A DNA stretch of 64,000 nucleotides, taken from contig WACJ01000222.1 in NCBI GenBank assembly GCA_008973525.1, positions 372,001-436,000 of the forward strand, given 5' to 3'. The notes beneath the pieces are model-generated. The model was not told the DNA's origin, searched no databases, and saw only the letters and a list, made by a program, of their open reading frames with translations. This DNA comes from Stenopsyche tienmushanensis (lineage: Eukaryota; Arthropoda; Insecta; Trichoptera; Stenopsychidae). Within the stretch, counting starts at the first letter, position 1. Every line of letters begins with the position of its first letter. Positions 1 to 13,000 of this stretch are shown one piece after another. The translations under genes were made by a program, and so were the position numbers.

Positions 1-451
1 ATACAAGTTTCCAAATCTGATTATGCCTTCTTTGTGATGCGTAGCATGTTCATCGATTTGATGCATAATTACTTCGGCGAAGGGTTGAGGGATGTTTTAT
101 AAGAGAGGCCACAAAGGAACTCGTTGCTCTCTGAATGGCCAAAACATAAATTACAATATGAAAATTGGATTTTAAGATTCAAACGCATAATTAAAAGGCA
201 ACAATGAATCCTCAAGATAATTTATATTCAATTGCTTTTCAAGAAAATATAATTAAATTATTATTTATGAGACCAAGTGTTGATATATTGGTTTAGTTCT
301 TAAATACTTAAATATTTAAGATTACACATCAACTTCAAAGTTTTAATATTTTCGATTGATCGTCTTGATCCAGGTTTATCCTAATTTTATGAATTTGAAT
401 AAATGCGTCTAAATGTATTAACCATTGATGGCAAAAAATGTTTTGATAAGG
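1..451. other. AT-rich sequence, no gene seen
   Basis: I see no coding, RNA or repeat signal that can be supported. The stretch is AT-rich with stops in every frame. Confidence 0.5.
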
Positions 452-680
452 GGCTCCCAACCTTTTATTTGCATCGATCCCTTTCTAAAGAACGATTTTC
501 TTCATCGATCCTTTTAATTTTTAATCACAACATAATCAATATATTAATAATTGCACAGTAAAATAAGTATTAAAAAATATGTATAAAAACCCCTGAATTC
601 CTGGAATGCTATAGACCACGTTTTAAACTTTTATCGATTTCCCAACCTGGACTCCGTTGGGAACCCGGGGGTCATGTTGA
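452..680. mobile_element. Possible hAT-type DNA transposon remnant
   Basis: The left edge reads GGGGCTCCCAACCTTTTATT and continues into a CATCGATCCC motif. The right edge is the opposing GTTGGGAACCCGGGGGTC. This CCCAACC / GGTTGGG layout with 'gatccc' subterminal sequence resembles hAT terminal inverted repeats. No transposase and no clean 8-bp target duplication is visible, so the boundaries and the class are tentative. Confidence 0.3.
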
Positions 681-845
681 AATAGTGAATGAAAGTAAAT
701 ATTATGAATAATTTGTAATATTTCCTATTTAGAATATTATAGAGATTGAAAAAGGATATATATATCTGTATACTTAATAGAGTTTTTATTACTATATACT
801 CGCCTGTATTTATATTATTTATAAATATATTACTAAATTTACCGG

Positions 846-1156
846 CACGCTTAAACCTCTTTTTGTGCGATTTCAAAGTTATGCGTTTTTTTAAAGCATT
901 TTTTTCTTTTTTTTAATTTTATAAAGAGTACATATCGAGATATTTTGGATAAAATAGGAAATAAATCATCAACACTAACCGAAATTTGGAAAAAAATATA
1001 ATTTGCGATTTTGGATATATTTTATATAGCTGTTTCAAAGTTATGCGGTTTTTAAAATTCATTTTCACAATCTTCACTTTTTCTATGTAAGTCATAGCTT
1101 TTTTTGTGCGATTTTCCGCGGAACGCATCTACCGCATAAAAAAGAGGTTTGAGTGT
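846..1156. mobile_element. Family T repeat, copy 1 (inverted-end, MITE-like)
   Basis: The left end (CTTAAACCTCTTTTTGTGCG) and the right end (AAAAAAGAGGTTTGAGTG followed by TA) are inverted repeats. The interior holds the family signature: TTTTTGTGCGATTT blocks paired with CAAAGTTATGCGG blocks, then a CCGCGGAACGCATCTACCGC block before the right end. At least five other copies lie in this window. No transposase is encoded; short ORFs through it are read-through of the repeat. A flanking TA suggests a TA-targeting DNA transposon (Tc1/mariner-type), which is inference. Confidence 0.6.
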
Positions 1157-3610
1157 ATTTATATTGATTTGGAATAGAACATTACGAAAATTTTAAATGT
1201 ATGTATTCCGAAAAATGAAAAGCTCTTTGAATCCATGTTGGTTTGTGAACGGTATTGAGCCCAAAAAATATTATTTTTTGTTTGATTTTACAACATTTAT
1301 ATTGCTGTTAATATACGTTCGCTAAAAATATAATTTTGCAACTCGCATCAAAAAAGATCTTCCATCCTTAGAAAAATCTCTTAGCTGCAATTAACTATTA
1401 ATTGAATATCATTCATTATTTGAAATCACGGAATATCAATATTATTAAGTAAATTTTCCGCGTAGTTTTTGGGAAAATTAAAAAGTTCATTTATGCCCAT
1501 TGACCTATATATAGGATACCTTATTACTTTGCGTCAGTTTCGTGTATAATTTTCGTCTTTGGAAATTTATATTTAGTTATCGAATATCATATTATCTGAT
1601 GGTTATTATCTGATAATATATCATCCATATTTATCATTCATGAATATAAATGAGATTAGATTTTGATATATATTTGAATGTATGTCTGTTTGTCTATTTA
1701 GTACAATCTGACATATTTTGATCGATCCGAGCGAAAATTTGAACAGCTAGTTTTATGAGCTCTTTCCTGTAATATAATTGTGTTTTATCATGGAAATGAT
1801 CAATTTTATATTTAATCAATTACACTTAAATTGACCCGAAAATAATATAGGAAACTTTTGCCTCCCCCTCATATATAAACATATATAATAATTCATGCCG
1901 TGAAAATTTTGCTCAAATCCTGAAGATAATTAAGTCACTTCAAAACAAATTGTATTTCTACCAATCATCATGGAATGAGGTCAGTGGGTCGACCGCAGAG
2001 AACATGAATAAACAATATTAAGAAAAACCCTATCTGTCTTGGAAGCAACTGTTGATATATTCAAGGAGAGAAGTAGGAGCATCTCTCAAAGTCTTCAATA
2101 TCTCATTCTGAGAAAATTAGATTACACAAGGGATGATAATGATTATGCAAGCTTTATAAGCTATAAAGCTTCAAAAAATTTGAATAATTTTTATCGACAT
2201 CAAAAGATTCTAAATTTTGGTTTATTTATTGATCTCTAAATCTGATGGTGTTTTAGGGATTCTGAGAAAAATATATAAGCGACCTATTAACTTGGATACC
2301 AAGCCTGTCTGTCTTGAGGCTTGTCCATCCATTTGTCTAGATTATGTGGTCAGCTTCGGTCGCCACATAGCTTGTTTCGAGGCACCCGTGGGTACTTTGC
2401 TGTAAAGTCTTGAAAAATACTGTATTTATACGCTACGAAGCTTCGATGTAATGTTAAAAGGTATTTGTTTAATGATTTGGTAGTGTATTTTAAAATAGAA
2501 AAACGTAGTGGAGTGATTCTATATTGCAACGGCGTTGTTACGGTTCGCATGTTCCACGCTAACAAATACACGAGATCAATTTGCGTCTGAAAATGTCAGA
2601 ATGTTATCGTCATCCTAGGCGTATGTCGTCATTAAATTATATATATTATTTGAAATTTATAATGATATAATGTATTTGCGGATGGAATATGGGCGATGTC
2701 ATGTGCGGCTTCGACGATTGCCATTTATTTAATATGGGGTGATAGCCGATGGCAGTTTTTGCATCGTGTACTCGAATTTGGCTAACACCGCGTAAACCGC
2801 ATTACCGGGGGCTCGATCGAAAAACCTCCCCCCGACGATGTAACTATTTTCATTCCAAATATTTGATAGAGTGAATAAGATCTCACAATTTTCCGACTGA
2901 TCGCTTCGAAAATTGGCTATCATGCCTTACCGCTCACGGGGCTGCGAAACCGCCCTTGCTTGGGGTTTGGGGCGAGACAAGCGGGAGGCGGGTGGCTAAA
3001 AGGCGATAGGGAATGGGATTCGAACGGAGCATCCCTTCGTTTTTTGCCTGATTCATCCCCGTGCGAAATGGAGTCGTTATCGAAAGTGGCCGCCCTCAAA
3101 CCGGCAATGTTGTGAGAAAGAAACTATTTACGACACTCAAAGGGGCAAAGTTTCCAGTGTTACGCACGAGTAACGCGGTTTTACGATTCTCTTATAGCCT
3201 GAATGCGATTATAATTTTCATATAAATATGGCCTTTATTTATCGGGCGGTAGTAAAAAATAAACCTTTTCGAAATGGGGATATTGATGCTTGAGCTGAGG
3301 TGCAAATATTTCGATTTCAGGACCGCATATCATTAAAATTAAATACAATTTGACTCTTACTTATTATTTATAACAAAAATCAGTCCAAAGCTATTAAGAA
3401 TAGTTTAGTAAACAGTTTTAAATTGATTTAAACCCAAAGAAAACTGCTAAACATAGTCTGCTTTATACAGTAAGAATCGAGACGCGAGAGATCATAATCT
3501 AATACGCCATTATTTTTGTGCAAATTAAAATCAAAATGCACATGTTTGCAATCTATGTATCCATGGGCAATTAAATTAAAATATAATTTATTTAATACAA
3601 TATTTTTTTT
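1157..3610. other. Unassigned AT-rich sequence with one GC-richer island
   Basis: No gene is supported. Around 1664-1790 the phrase TATGTCTGTTTGTCTATTTA followed by GATCGATCCGAGCGAAAATTT recalls the ends of interspersed insect DNA repeats, but no partner end is seen. About 2690-3130 is GC-richer; its ORFs are short, unrelated to families I know, and not convincing. Confidence 0.4.
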
Positions 3611-4789
3611 AATACATAAAAAACAATATTTGTTTGTTCGTATTTAATGTGCTGCCATACCATTCATCCGATTGCAATAAAACTTTGTCAACTTATTATT
3701 TACCCTTGCAAAAATAACATAGGCATAGTAAAAATATTGTTTGTGTACAGAATTTGTTATGCGAGACGTTTAGTTTAGCGTATGCACTATGTTGGCGCAT
3801 ATTGTTATGGTGGTTGCCATGATAAATAAAGCACTACAACCGTCGATTTGTTATGTATTTTCCAAGTGTTCTGTCTTCGGTGGATTATACCGTGAGGTGA
3901 TAATGTTGGCCTCCATCACATCGTTTATAATTGCGTGTTTATATTGCAAGAATCCAAATACCTTAGAATAAATTGATGAATAACGAAACTCCAGAATTCA
4001 ACTCCAACAATCAATTCAACAACTCTGATAATCGTTCCCAAAAATATTTTAGGGAGGAAATCACTATCGGTGAAAACTTAAAATAAAATTTACAAAACAT
4101 TAAAACTTTGCAGTCCGGGTGATCCGCGCTGAGCTTTACCTTAATTCCGGGTATTCCACACTAAACTTCGCTCAAAGTCTGGGTGATTTTGCAAGAAATT
4201 CATGAAACTCTACTTCTTTCGTAATATTAATATGTTTCTTAAACCAGTTAATGGATTGAAACGAAATTTTAGTGGTGTCTATAAAAAAAAGCTTACTATG
4301 TGGATAACAAGGCTTTTCAATATATGGTGCGTGCATCAGCGATATAAAATGCAAAAAGTGACTTTTTGATTTGAATTATATGAACAGGCATTGATTAAAT
4401 GATACGCAAACACACTAACAAAACATAAGGTAGAGTTATTCATTCGGTTTTAAATAACCACTTTTTAACAAGGAGCTCGTCTCGAAGACCCATGCAGCCC
4501 GAACTTTATTTCACCAAATGCGCCAATATGGTGTATTCATACAATATTTTTACTATGCTTATGTTATTCCCGCAAGTGTAAACAGTAAGTTGACAAAGTT
4601 TTATTGCAATCGGATAAACGGTATGGAAGCGCATTAAATACAGACAAACAAACATTAATTTTAAAATATTAAATTATATCTATGTTACTCGTGCAATCTT
4701 TAGCAATATATGGACGAAGTTTTATTGTAATCTGATGAACGGCATGGCATCGCGTTACATACGAACAAACGGATATTAATTAGATATTA
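3611..4789. mobile_element. Family L element, copy 1 (long inverted termini)
   Basis: The left terminus (3611-3742, with TATTTAATGTGCTGCCATAC and GATTGCAATAAAACTTTGTC) is mirrored by an inverted terminus at about 4541-4671. Immediately outside the right terminus, at 4672-4789, a second diverged copy of the same end lies in the same orientation, so the right side has a tandem double end. The interior (about 4050-4360) is shared with the copy near 25.4-25.7 kb, including GCAGTCCGGGT and AACGAAATTTTAGTGGTG. A 60-codon minus-strand ORF (4172-4354) runs through it, but I recognise no domain. The superfamily is not identified. Confidence 0.6.
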
Positions 4790-5355
4790 GCAATTCCTGA
4801 CTCATCAATACATATTTATGGTTAATTCTTTAATATATTTGCCCATTTTAGTCAAAAATCATACAAAAGGATTCCTTAAAATTGTATTTTAATAGTTTTC
4901 TTGGCTTGCTTTTCGGCCAAGTCAAGAAAAAGGAAAAGCCAAGAAAAAATAATTTGGGTGTTTTTTTTTTAAGACTAAGTGGTTTCCCTTGAAAGATAGT
5001 TGTAAAATTTATTCAATATGATTACATATATTAATTTTATAAAAGTGTATTTTAAAATCACTTTTCTTATTTATCTTAATCTTCTCTTTGTATCCTCAAT
5101 TTCGTACAACTTATCCTTGCGTTTCATAAATGGAAAATCTTTCTTAGTTTATCAAATTTAAAACGACACACAAAACAACGGAAGATTATGTTGTCATAGT
5201 TGCACAATCCTTTTACTGCTATCTTCTTTATCTACCAGTTCAAGTACCGTCGTAGTTGCATGCTCTCGGCGTGTTCCATTACTTGTTCATCCATAACTTT
5301 AGGACGAGAAAATCTAAAATCAGTGCATCTAAAAGAAGATAGAAATACGTCGTTC
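4790..5355. other. AT-rich spacer, no gene seen
   Basis: Nothing recognisable lies between the family L element and the piggyBac element. Confidence 0.5.
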
Positions 5356-5359
5356 TTAA

Positions 5360-6121
5360 CACTAAATCTACCACAACGGGTCAAATGACCCATTTGTCAG
5401 AATTTCTTGAAAAAAATTTATCACATCACCATTTGCTTTTACTACATTTATTAAAACATACATTAAATATATATATTTCAATATTTACTCCTCTCTTGTT
5501 CATTTTTTTTACCGTGAAATATATGTAATCTGCCCTAACTACCGCAACGGGTCATTTGACCCATGCAAGAATTCATGTGATATCATGAAGATTTATATGT
5601 GTGGTTGTGATACAAAACTATTGCATTAGAAATTTTTGCTATTATACTATGTTTTTGCTGTATTGTGTTATATTTGGTTGTCGGCTGACGAATGAATAGC
5701 GAATTTTACTCTACTCCAAACAAGCAGTAAACATTAGCACACAAAGTTATAGTGCTATTTTGCGAGTCAAGAATTATTTTTTCATTATTTTCTACTAAGT
5801 TCAAAGCATAAATCTATAAGCGTCGAAAAAAAAACGGTAAGCGTATACCTGAAACGATCAGATACTATAATAATACTAAATACGGTCTAGACATGACGGA
5901 TCAAATGGCAAGAAAATACTCCATGAAATCGAAATCGCAAAGATGGCCCGCGCAGATTTTATTCAATATTCTTGACCTGGCTGGAATCAACTCATGGGTT
6001 TTATTCAGAGAAACAACCGGCGAAAAAAATTCTAGACAACAATTTTATACCATTTTAAAGATGGGTCACTTGACCCGCTGCGGTAGGAATAGGTATATAT
6101 GAAGTATCGGTAGGTTTAGTG
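5360..6121 (+). mobile_element. Internally deleted piggyBac element with TTAA target sites
   Basis: TTAA tetranucleotides at 5356-5359 and 6122-6125 bracket a 762-bp unit whose ends are inverted: CACTAAATCTACC on the left and GGTAGGTTTAGTG on the right. A GGGTCA-N3-TGACCC-type palindrome occurs near the left end (about 5377-5391), again at about 5548-5562, and inverted near the right end (6063-6077). This suggests subterminal protein-binding sites. TTAA targeting is diagnostic of the piggyBac superfamily, and the interior holds the matching transposase 3' end. Most of the transposase gene is missing, so the copy is non-autonomous. Confidence 0.85.
5812..6102 (+). pseudogene. piggyBac transposase, C-terminal remnant
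   Basis: The open frame from 5812 to the stop at 6100-6102 reads through KTKYGLDMTDQMARKY, SQRWPAQILFNILDLAGIN and ETTGEKNSRQQF. In piggyBac/PGBD-type DDE transposases this is the end of the catalytic domain: the (Y)G(V/L)D..DQM motif carries the last catalytic Asp, followed by the RRWP..(V)FYN(I/M)LD helix. An ATG at 5893 lies inside the domain and is not a true start. Everything upstream, including the first two catalytic Asp regions, is gone, and the zinc-binding C-terminal tail is replaced by the element's right terminus. A full-length family member is usually about 550-600 residues; here fewer than 100 remain. It cannot be functional. Confidence 0.85.
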
Positions 6122-6125
6122 TTAA

Positions 6126-8675
6126 TCTGACAAATTACAGCTACATCTCATACAATTTTAAAGCTTGTAATGAAGGATCGGGTTTAAATCCAGATTGTGG
6201 CAAAAAATTGCATCGTACCAACAAATTGGGAGCTCGAATATATTAATATTGCTGACCGATCGTCTCTATTCAGGTTTATCCTGATTTTTTGGATCTGAAA
6301 AAATAAATACTGAGGTGATTGATAAATTCATACCAGAGACGCAAATGAGTGACTGAATTTGCAACAACAATTAAACATAATTAAAAAATAATGATAACTA
6401 ACAAATAGGAAATTACCACATGAAAAATTTTATCCGTGAATATCTTATGGTTGTGTGTTTGTGTTAAAATATTAAATGATTGCTGTAAATTGGGTATTCT
6501 CATAATTTAACATTTTGCCGCAATATGATTCAAAATGTTTAAATCCCTAAATAGATATTTTATATAAATACTCCAGATGACTTCAATCAATTTAAATAGA
6601 AATTCCCTTTGTTGGGCCATAAGCGCCCAAATGAAGTTTTCTAAATGGCAGGACTATGTCACTTAAATGGACAATTCATAACTCAACAGGGCAGTTGACA
6701 ATTGTAAACCCACCATAAAGAAGAAAGTAAAAGAGCGTGAAAGCGATCCCTAACGGTGTCGAATAGAACCTCCATTAAATGTATTTTACAGCAATAATGG
6801 CGATAGGTCGAATTGAACGGCTGTTTCTCGTTAAAGCGAATAAAAAACTTAATGTTATGACCGTCGTTAACATGGCCTTTGGGACGAAGTCTAAATAGCT
6901 GGAGTCGAATAAGATTATTTTAAAAGCCAGTCCTCAGAAGTGTACATTTGTAACTTTGGCCATGTTTATTTTCACCGGTGTCAAAGTAATAATTTCGGGA
7001 TTTCAAGCGTCAGTTACGCAATATTACGCCTGAAAAGACCCCAGAATATGGGTCTTTCAGCGTAAAATAATTTAATGTAACAAGTACTCCTTTCGCATTA
7101 AATAACACCTCGACGCAGAGCCAACCAAACGCGTGGTTGTGGTACGCTGCCGAGATTTTCACTCTTGGTGTTAATATTCGTCTTGCGATGACCCTACGAA
7201 AAACTGGACGCCCGGGATGACACATATGCTAACGAGGGAGCGAGCCGGGTTGAGGGATGATAACCCTTTGTTTATTCATACATCTTCACTGTAAATGGAA
7301 ATTTAATTTAATTTTGCGTATAATAACGCCAAAAGACTCTAAGCACGAGCTTTTGCCGAAATGGCATTCATAAAACGTATGCACAACGTAGGTTAACCGA
7401 GGGACCATCGCGGAATTATGTTGATTGAAATATTTGCATACAAAGGGGCTAAACTTTACTTTGGAATAGTTAACCTACTTCGACACAATTTCGACACAAA
7501 CCCCCCCCCTGCGATGAAACTCTTATTTACTGTATTAAATTTGACGTATAGTTGAACCCGAAGACATTATGAATAACATTGTAGGTAGCGGCCAACCTTG
7601 CAGGGTCCATCAAAGTATAAACACCCGAAATATGGCAAAACTTTAATTGGAAATGGAAATTGAATCCTTTAACGTGAAAAGGAAATGTGATTTATATATG
7701 TCTTCAATGGTAGTTAAATATGGATATAACACGAAAGAAATAATTATATACCTGAACATAATATGATTCTTGCATCCATTGTAATGCTCGAAAATGCTTC
7801 CAGTTTAAATTTAAGCCAAATATATTTATATTTTGCTATCAAAATATGTATCTATTTATTGAAGTTATAAATTGGTTTGATAAATCATTAGGCAGAGCAT
7901 CCGATTAAATTTTTATACAATATGTCTTTAATAGCAAGTGCATGAGGAGATGAATGTTTAATGGATATAATATGAATGTAATTACTACTCATGAATGGAT
8001 ATTGAAGAGGACTGTTAATGGTTGCATTATGTTGATGGAAATGATGTATACGTTTACTTTCAATGATAGTAATCTATTGTCTGACGTAAGTAACCCATTT
8101 AGAGTGCTGCATTTAGCTTGAAATATGTGATTAAATTCACTTTACATTTTTCGAAATTACATATCTCTAAAAATGCCGTTCGTAATTTTGATGAAGAAAT
8201 TCGGATTATTTCAATGCATAACAGCTGATTCGCGAAATGCGCTCGAAGCAATCCATCCAGATTGCGCCCCAATGGCTCTGAGACCGCTGTGGTCGCAGAC
8301 TTGCCCTTATACCTGCTTTTGTTTGCAGGCCAGAGGTTTCTGTTGTGGACCTTTCTTATCTCTGTTCTAGCAAAGGAGCAAATCAAGTAAAAAAATATTA
8401 AGACATATGTATTTAAAAAAAGGCAAATAAGCAATTGAATAGTAAGGGCACAAAAAATAAAGAGCTCTGTACGAAATGCTTCGAAAATCGAACAGCTAAC
8501 TAATGAATTGATTAAATATTTATCTAATTATTGTGGCTTAGTTATTAGCCGATATCATGACTTAATAGAAAATATGAGAAATGCTATTTGGGCCTCATAT
8601 TATCATAAAATTTCGACTGATGAAGACTACTGCAGATTTCATTTTTAATTGAGGATTTGAACTTATGATAAGAAC
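6126..8675. other. Unassigned sequence, no gene supported
   Basis: Mostly AT-rich. ORFs at 7010-7225 (minus) and 8099-8434 (minus, 111 codons) have no recognisable domain, and the longer one overlaps an opposite-strand ORF. A run of ten C bases lies near 7500. Nothing here can be called a gene. Confidence 0.4.
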
Positions 8676-10060
8676 TTTTTTTTTCTGTGGAAGGGGAATT
8701 TTAGCGTTCAAGACACCTATAGTGGGTAATATCAGATTTCTACTGAATTAACCCCTCTCTTATCTTTCTCTGTCCACCTGGTATTATTTTATACATTGCT
8801 TCAGGAGGATAGCTAGTTTGGCCTTAAGTGATTGGATCTGTGTCTTTCTCTTACAGTGCCCTCTTTGGCGTTCAGTATCTCTTCTACGTAGTTGCGCCAA
8901 AGGTCCCAGTTATTCTTGTTTGCCATCATGCTATGGACCATGTTGTCGACATTGAGCTCAGCTAGTGCTTGCTTCAGTAGTTTTCTCTGGGGTGCCCAAG
9001 CCTCACAGCCAATTATGGTGTGCTCTGCATCGTCGACCTCCGCTTGGCAGTGGTGGCACTTAGCGGATGGTTCTTTGTCAATCCGCTTCAGGTACGCACC
9101 GAAGCATCCATACCCTTGAGTACCCGAGTCAAGCGGTAGGTCGTTTCCCGGTTCTGAGCTCTCCACCGACTTACGATCAGAATAAGTTGGTGGTTCCATC
9201 TTTCCTTGCTTGACTGATCTCATCTTTGTTGCCAGAATTCCCCCAGTTGCGGTGACTCAGGCACACCCTGACGCTGGACCTTGGCGAGCTTCTTTCTGTT
9301 GGTGTTGCGTCTGAGCGACTCGTGCCATAACTGGGCTCCGTACAGAAGGATCGAGTGTATTACCTCCTTTATGGTACGTCTTCTGCACGACTTGGGCCTT
9401 CCAATGTTGAGCATGAGCCATCCAAGCTTGCTGACCACCTTCTGCGCCTTCTGTGCAGCTTATTCTGTGTTTGCTAAAGGTTAGCTCGTTGCCCATGATG
9501 ATCCCGAGGTATCTCAGCGTTTTGCTGTATTCCACTCTGTGTCCTCCAAAAACAAGCTGCTTGATCCTCGGTCTTCTTCGTCTGCTGCATATCATTGACT
9601 CCATTTTCTTGGTCGTTAACTGCAGGCGATTGTCCCGTATCCACGCTCTAACTCTAGCGAGGGCTTCGTTGCCCGTCGTCTCCACTTCCCATGGATATCG
9701 AGCCATCACCAGCAGCGCAACGTCGTCCACGAAGGCAATGAGTTCTGCTCCTGCAGGTAGTGCCATGTTTAGGAGATTGTTGTAGAGTACATTCCAGAGG
9801 GTTGGTCCCAGAACGGACCCCTGCGGGACGCACATATCCAGTCTTCTCGCCAGATCCGTTTCGTTGTGATGGACATACAGGTCTTTGAAATAATCGCTTA
9901 CGAGGTCGACTGCATACTGTGGAACTTCAAAATTTTCCTCCAGGAATCCCACGATTAGCTCCCAGTTTCCGCAATTGAAAGCATTTTTCATGTCCAGTGT
10001 GACCATCACAATGTCCTTGCTTTGTTTGACCGAGCCTTTCCACGCTTTTTGGATGACAGT
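8676..10060 (-). mobile_element. R1-clade-like non-LTR retrotransposon, copy A (5'-truncated)
   Basis: Read on the minus strand, the unit runs from inside the reverse transcriptase at about 10060 to an A-rich tail (T run at 8676-8684). Its last bases match copy B at 55929: TTTCTGTGG followed by a GGGGAAT block. The 5' part (endonuclease and ORF1) is absent, as expected from incomplete target-primed reverse transcription. No 28S rDNA flanks it, unlike canonical R1. I could not identify a convincing target duplication. Confidence 0.85.
8810..10057 (-). pseudogene. R1-like ORF2 (reverse transcriptase and C-terminal zinc knuckle), broken
   Basis: Three pieces in different frames make up one decayed ORF2. 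The first (10009 down to 9257) holds RT motif A (VTLDMKNAFN), the PQGSVLGPTLWN motif and the catalytic box FVDD at residues 93-96, where copy B has FADD. Coding continues upstream to about 10057 as a truncated RT start. After a frameshift near 9450 the second piece (9438-9220) gives the thumb/C-terminal region ending in NRKKLAKVQRQG. About 70 residues present in copy B are then missing. The last piece (9223-8813) ends with the CHHC...H...C zinc knuckle (CHHCQAEVDDAEHTIIGC) typical of R1-clade C-termini. It is non-functional. Long plus-strand ORFs across it are antisense shadows. Confidence 0.85.
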
Positions 10061-13000
10061 TCAGATGCCTTATATACCTTGTCAATCGCCGAGGGTCTGA
10101 ATCTTCTTAAAAAGCTAGAACAGCTTGCAGAGACGTCAGATCAGCCAAAAAAAGACAAGACTAGCTACTAGTATTTTTCCAACTTTTTTGCAAATCAGCA
10201 CCATTTTGTTATTTTTAAATAAAAAAATATTAAATGTGTACTATAATAAATTTTAAAAAAGATTTATTTCATTATACGGTGTTTCATTATTTCATTATAT
10301 TGAGCACAGCATACATCAAATGAATAAATTCCGTATTTATATTTTTAGGAAAAAAATAAGGTACGCCCAGTATTTTGAGTGTTTAGTATGGAAATTATAA
10401 AATTAAATTAAATAATTAAACTTTTCGTTAGTGATCAGCATCATTGTTCTTTTACGCCTCATATAATGGCGTGAGGCTTTGTTGGATGCGCTGTTGAGAG
10501 CATGTTTATTTTATCTTTTTCTCGCTACAAACACAAAGAAATACGAGATTTTGTATTCCATTAAGAGAACTGCGTTCCGGAAAATTGTATCGATTGAAAA
10601 ACCGCAGTTGTCGAGACTAAGCACCTATTGAAACGAGAGGTTTATGGGGAAAACAATAAATTCCTCTATAAAACTCCTTCTCATTGATACACAATAAAAT
10701 GGCGAAATGATAAAAAATATAATAAAAATGTACGGAGCATAGTTGTGTACTCGAATTTTAGTATAACACATATAAGTACATCGCTCAATATTGGCAATAA
10801 AATATTTTTTTGATTAAAAGCTGCTATTCATTTGCGCAATAAAGAATAACGCTCGAGTCAAAAATATGAAATTGGAGCAAATATTGCCTTTTTAAACTTA
10901 TATTTATAATATATAAATAGTATATTGTGTGCTTGAAATAACAAAAATATTTATCTAGCAGATTATTGTCACTCATGGAGGAATTAAATGTCAAATAGGC
11001 TCTAAGCCCATCATCCCGCTGATATGAAAATCGAGATAGTCCCAGCTAGTTTCGCTCTCGGGAAAGTGATTAAGAATTAAAATAAACAGCTTGTAATTAA
11101 CATATAGAATGATAGTTTGTGATAACATTGTCATAGGAATCATTATTAATCCATGACACTCTGAAGCTATTTTAGGACAAAACCCGAGCAGAAGGAACTG
11201 GATTTCATCTCGCACGCTGAACATCTTATATCCGCAAGCTTATATTAAATTATCCACTTGACTGGGGCAGCCACGACTCATCTCATTGAGATGGAAAATT
11301 TCGCAGATTTTCGCCATTAAAATATAGATCTGGATACTTAAGATTGACGCAGAATCATGGACTAATGATCCATGAAGATCGTTTGGGCTTAATTTAAATA
11401 ACGTCATCGACAAAATCATTTTATGATCGGCGAACGTGCCTCCCGATATAACGAGATTGCTCCAAATACACATTTCACAAGAATCGTGGAACGAGTACAA
11501 ATTATTAAAGGTCGTGGATGCTTCTTTGAAATCTCTGCCAACAAAAATTTAATTAAAAGTCCTATCAAGTGGCATTTGCAACCCTTTCAATTTTCCAACT
11601 CCTTGAGTCTCGCGGGGTTTTTTATTAACTTGCCCAATTCCCATTTTTTCAACAAAGTAGATAAATATCATAGTGCCAGTGTTTTAAATTTTAAATTAAT
11701 TGCCATGTCTATGGTTGAGAAAATCGCATATTATATACTGCATATTACAGATCAAATATACACCCTTTTTGCCAGTATTTATTAATCATTGAACATTGAT
11801 AAAATCGTTTCTGCCAATTAAATTTACATTGCATTTATTTAATTTAAGTGCGATCAGTGTAATCCTGTAAAATTAACAATTTCCGCCTAGATTACATTTG
11901 TGGGATAGATCTGATAGAGTTTTACATTAATTACTCACCCAATTTACATTCCAATTTTAGCTTATTGCTCGTATTTGATTATTAAATCAATGTTTTATTA
12001 GAAAAACGTATGTAATAGAGTTCATAATTAATTAGCTATAATTAATATTATTGTTTTAATTTCATAAGATTCCTATAAAAAAAGTTTTTGTGCATAAATT
12101 TACAGTGTCTCAGAATTAAATGCATTTCAAACGTGAATCATGTCAAAGTCTTTGACAAATTGACGATGATTAATGGATCCATATTTAAAGTACAGACATC
12201 AGTTAAAAAAATCTATTATATTACATTGAGCACTGGTCTTGGGAGTTTCGCGCTCTGAACTACTATTATTAACCCAATTGAATAAAAGTCTCATTTCATT
12301 GATTTGATTGAATTTGCCATCTGTACATCCATGGGGATTCTCGGAATGTGAATGGAATACCTTGTTTAATTTGAAATTATTCACTTTTCTAGCGAAAATA
12401 TTGGATATTGTCTTAAATACATTCCGTTTTTTAGCTGTTCACATTCATGAAAAATGTCGCCAAATAATTTTGTCAACCGTTAGTAATTGATACAAAAACA
12501 ACATTTTTTTATGCGAAAAGTATTAAATATAGAATGTTCATATTTAGTGTGTTGACTAGGCAATCTTTATTGAACATAAAAATATTTTTTATAGTTTGAT
12601 AAAGTATGACGGTGGGTGTGGGAGGAGTCACATATGTTGGTGCCTAAGCGATGACATTTTTCACTTCGGAAGTCTTAAATCCTGAACAAATGATTTGCAG
12701 CAAATAATTTAAACATATTTTTACTTTGTATAATATTGTGTATAGTTTAGACTATAACTAAGAAGAAATATTGAAAAATTAAAAAATAGTGAGCAATTGA
12801 AGGAAAGTTTGTGTTTTTACCAACATTTTTTGTAGTTTTTTGTTCATTAAATAAAAACTTATAAATATTTTTAGATAATTGTAGTCTATACGATGAAGAC
12901 ATTTATTATACATATGCTTGTCAAATTTTAGAAAAAATGCTTAACTAGGGCAAGTGGGAGCACTTCCATAAGCTTGAAAAAAGTAGTTTAGAAAAAATCT

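Noticed and set aside
631..1128. ORFs with KSHKKRFKR and NRITLKQLYKIY phrases, also near 46.6 kb
   Set aside because: These phrases are translations of the family T DNA blocks (GTGCGATTT / GTTATGCGG), not conserved proteins.
9453..9785. 110-codon plus-strand ORF (and the ORFs at 9281-9484 and 8892-9119)
   Set aside because: Antisense shadows of R1-like copy A.
8676..10060. Canonical 28S-inserted R1
   Set aside because: No rRNA sequence flanks any of the three R1-like copies.
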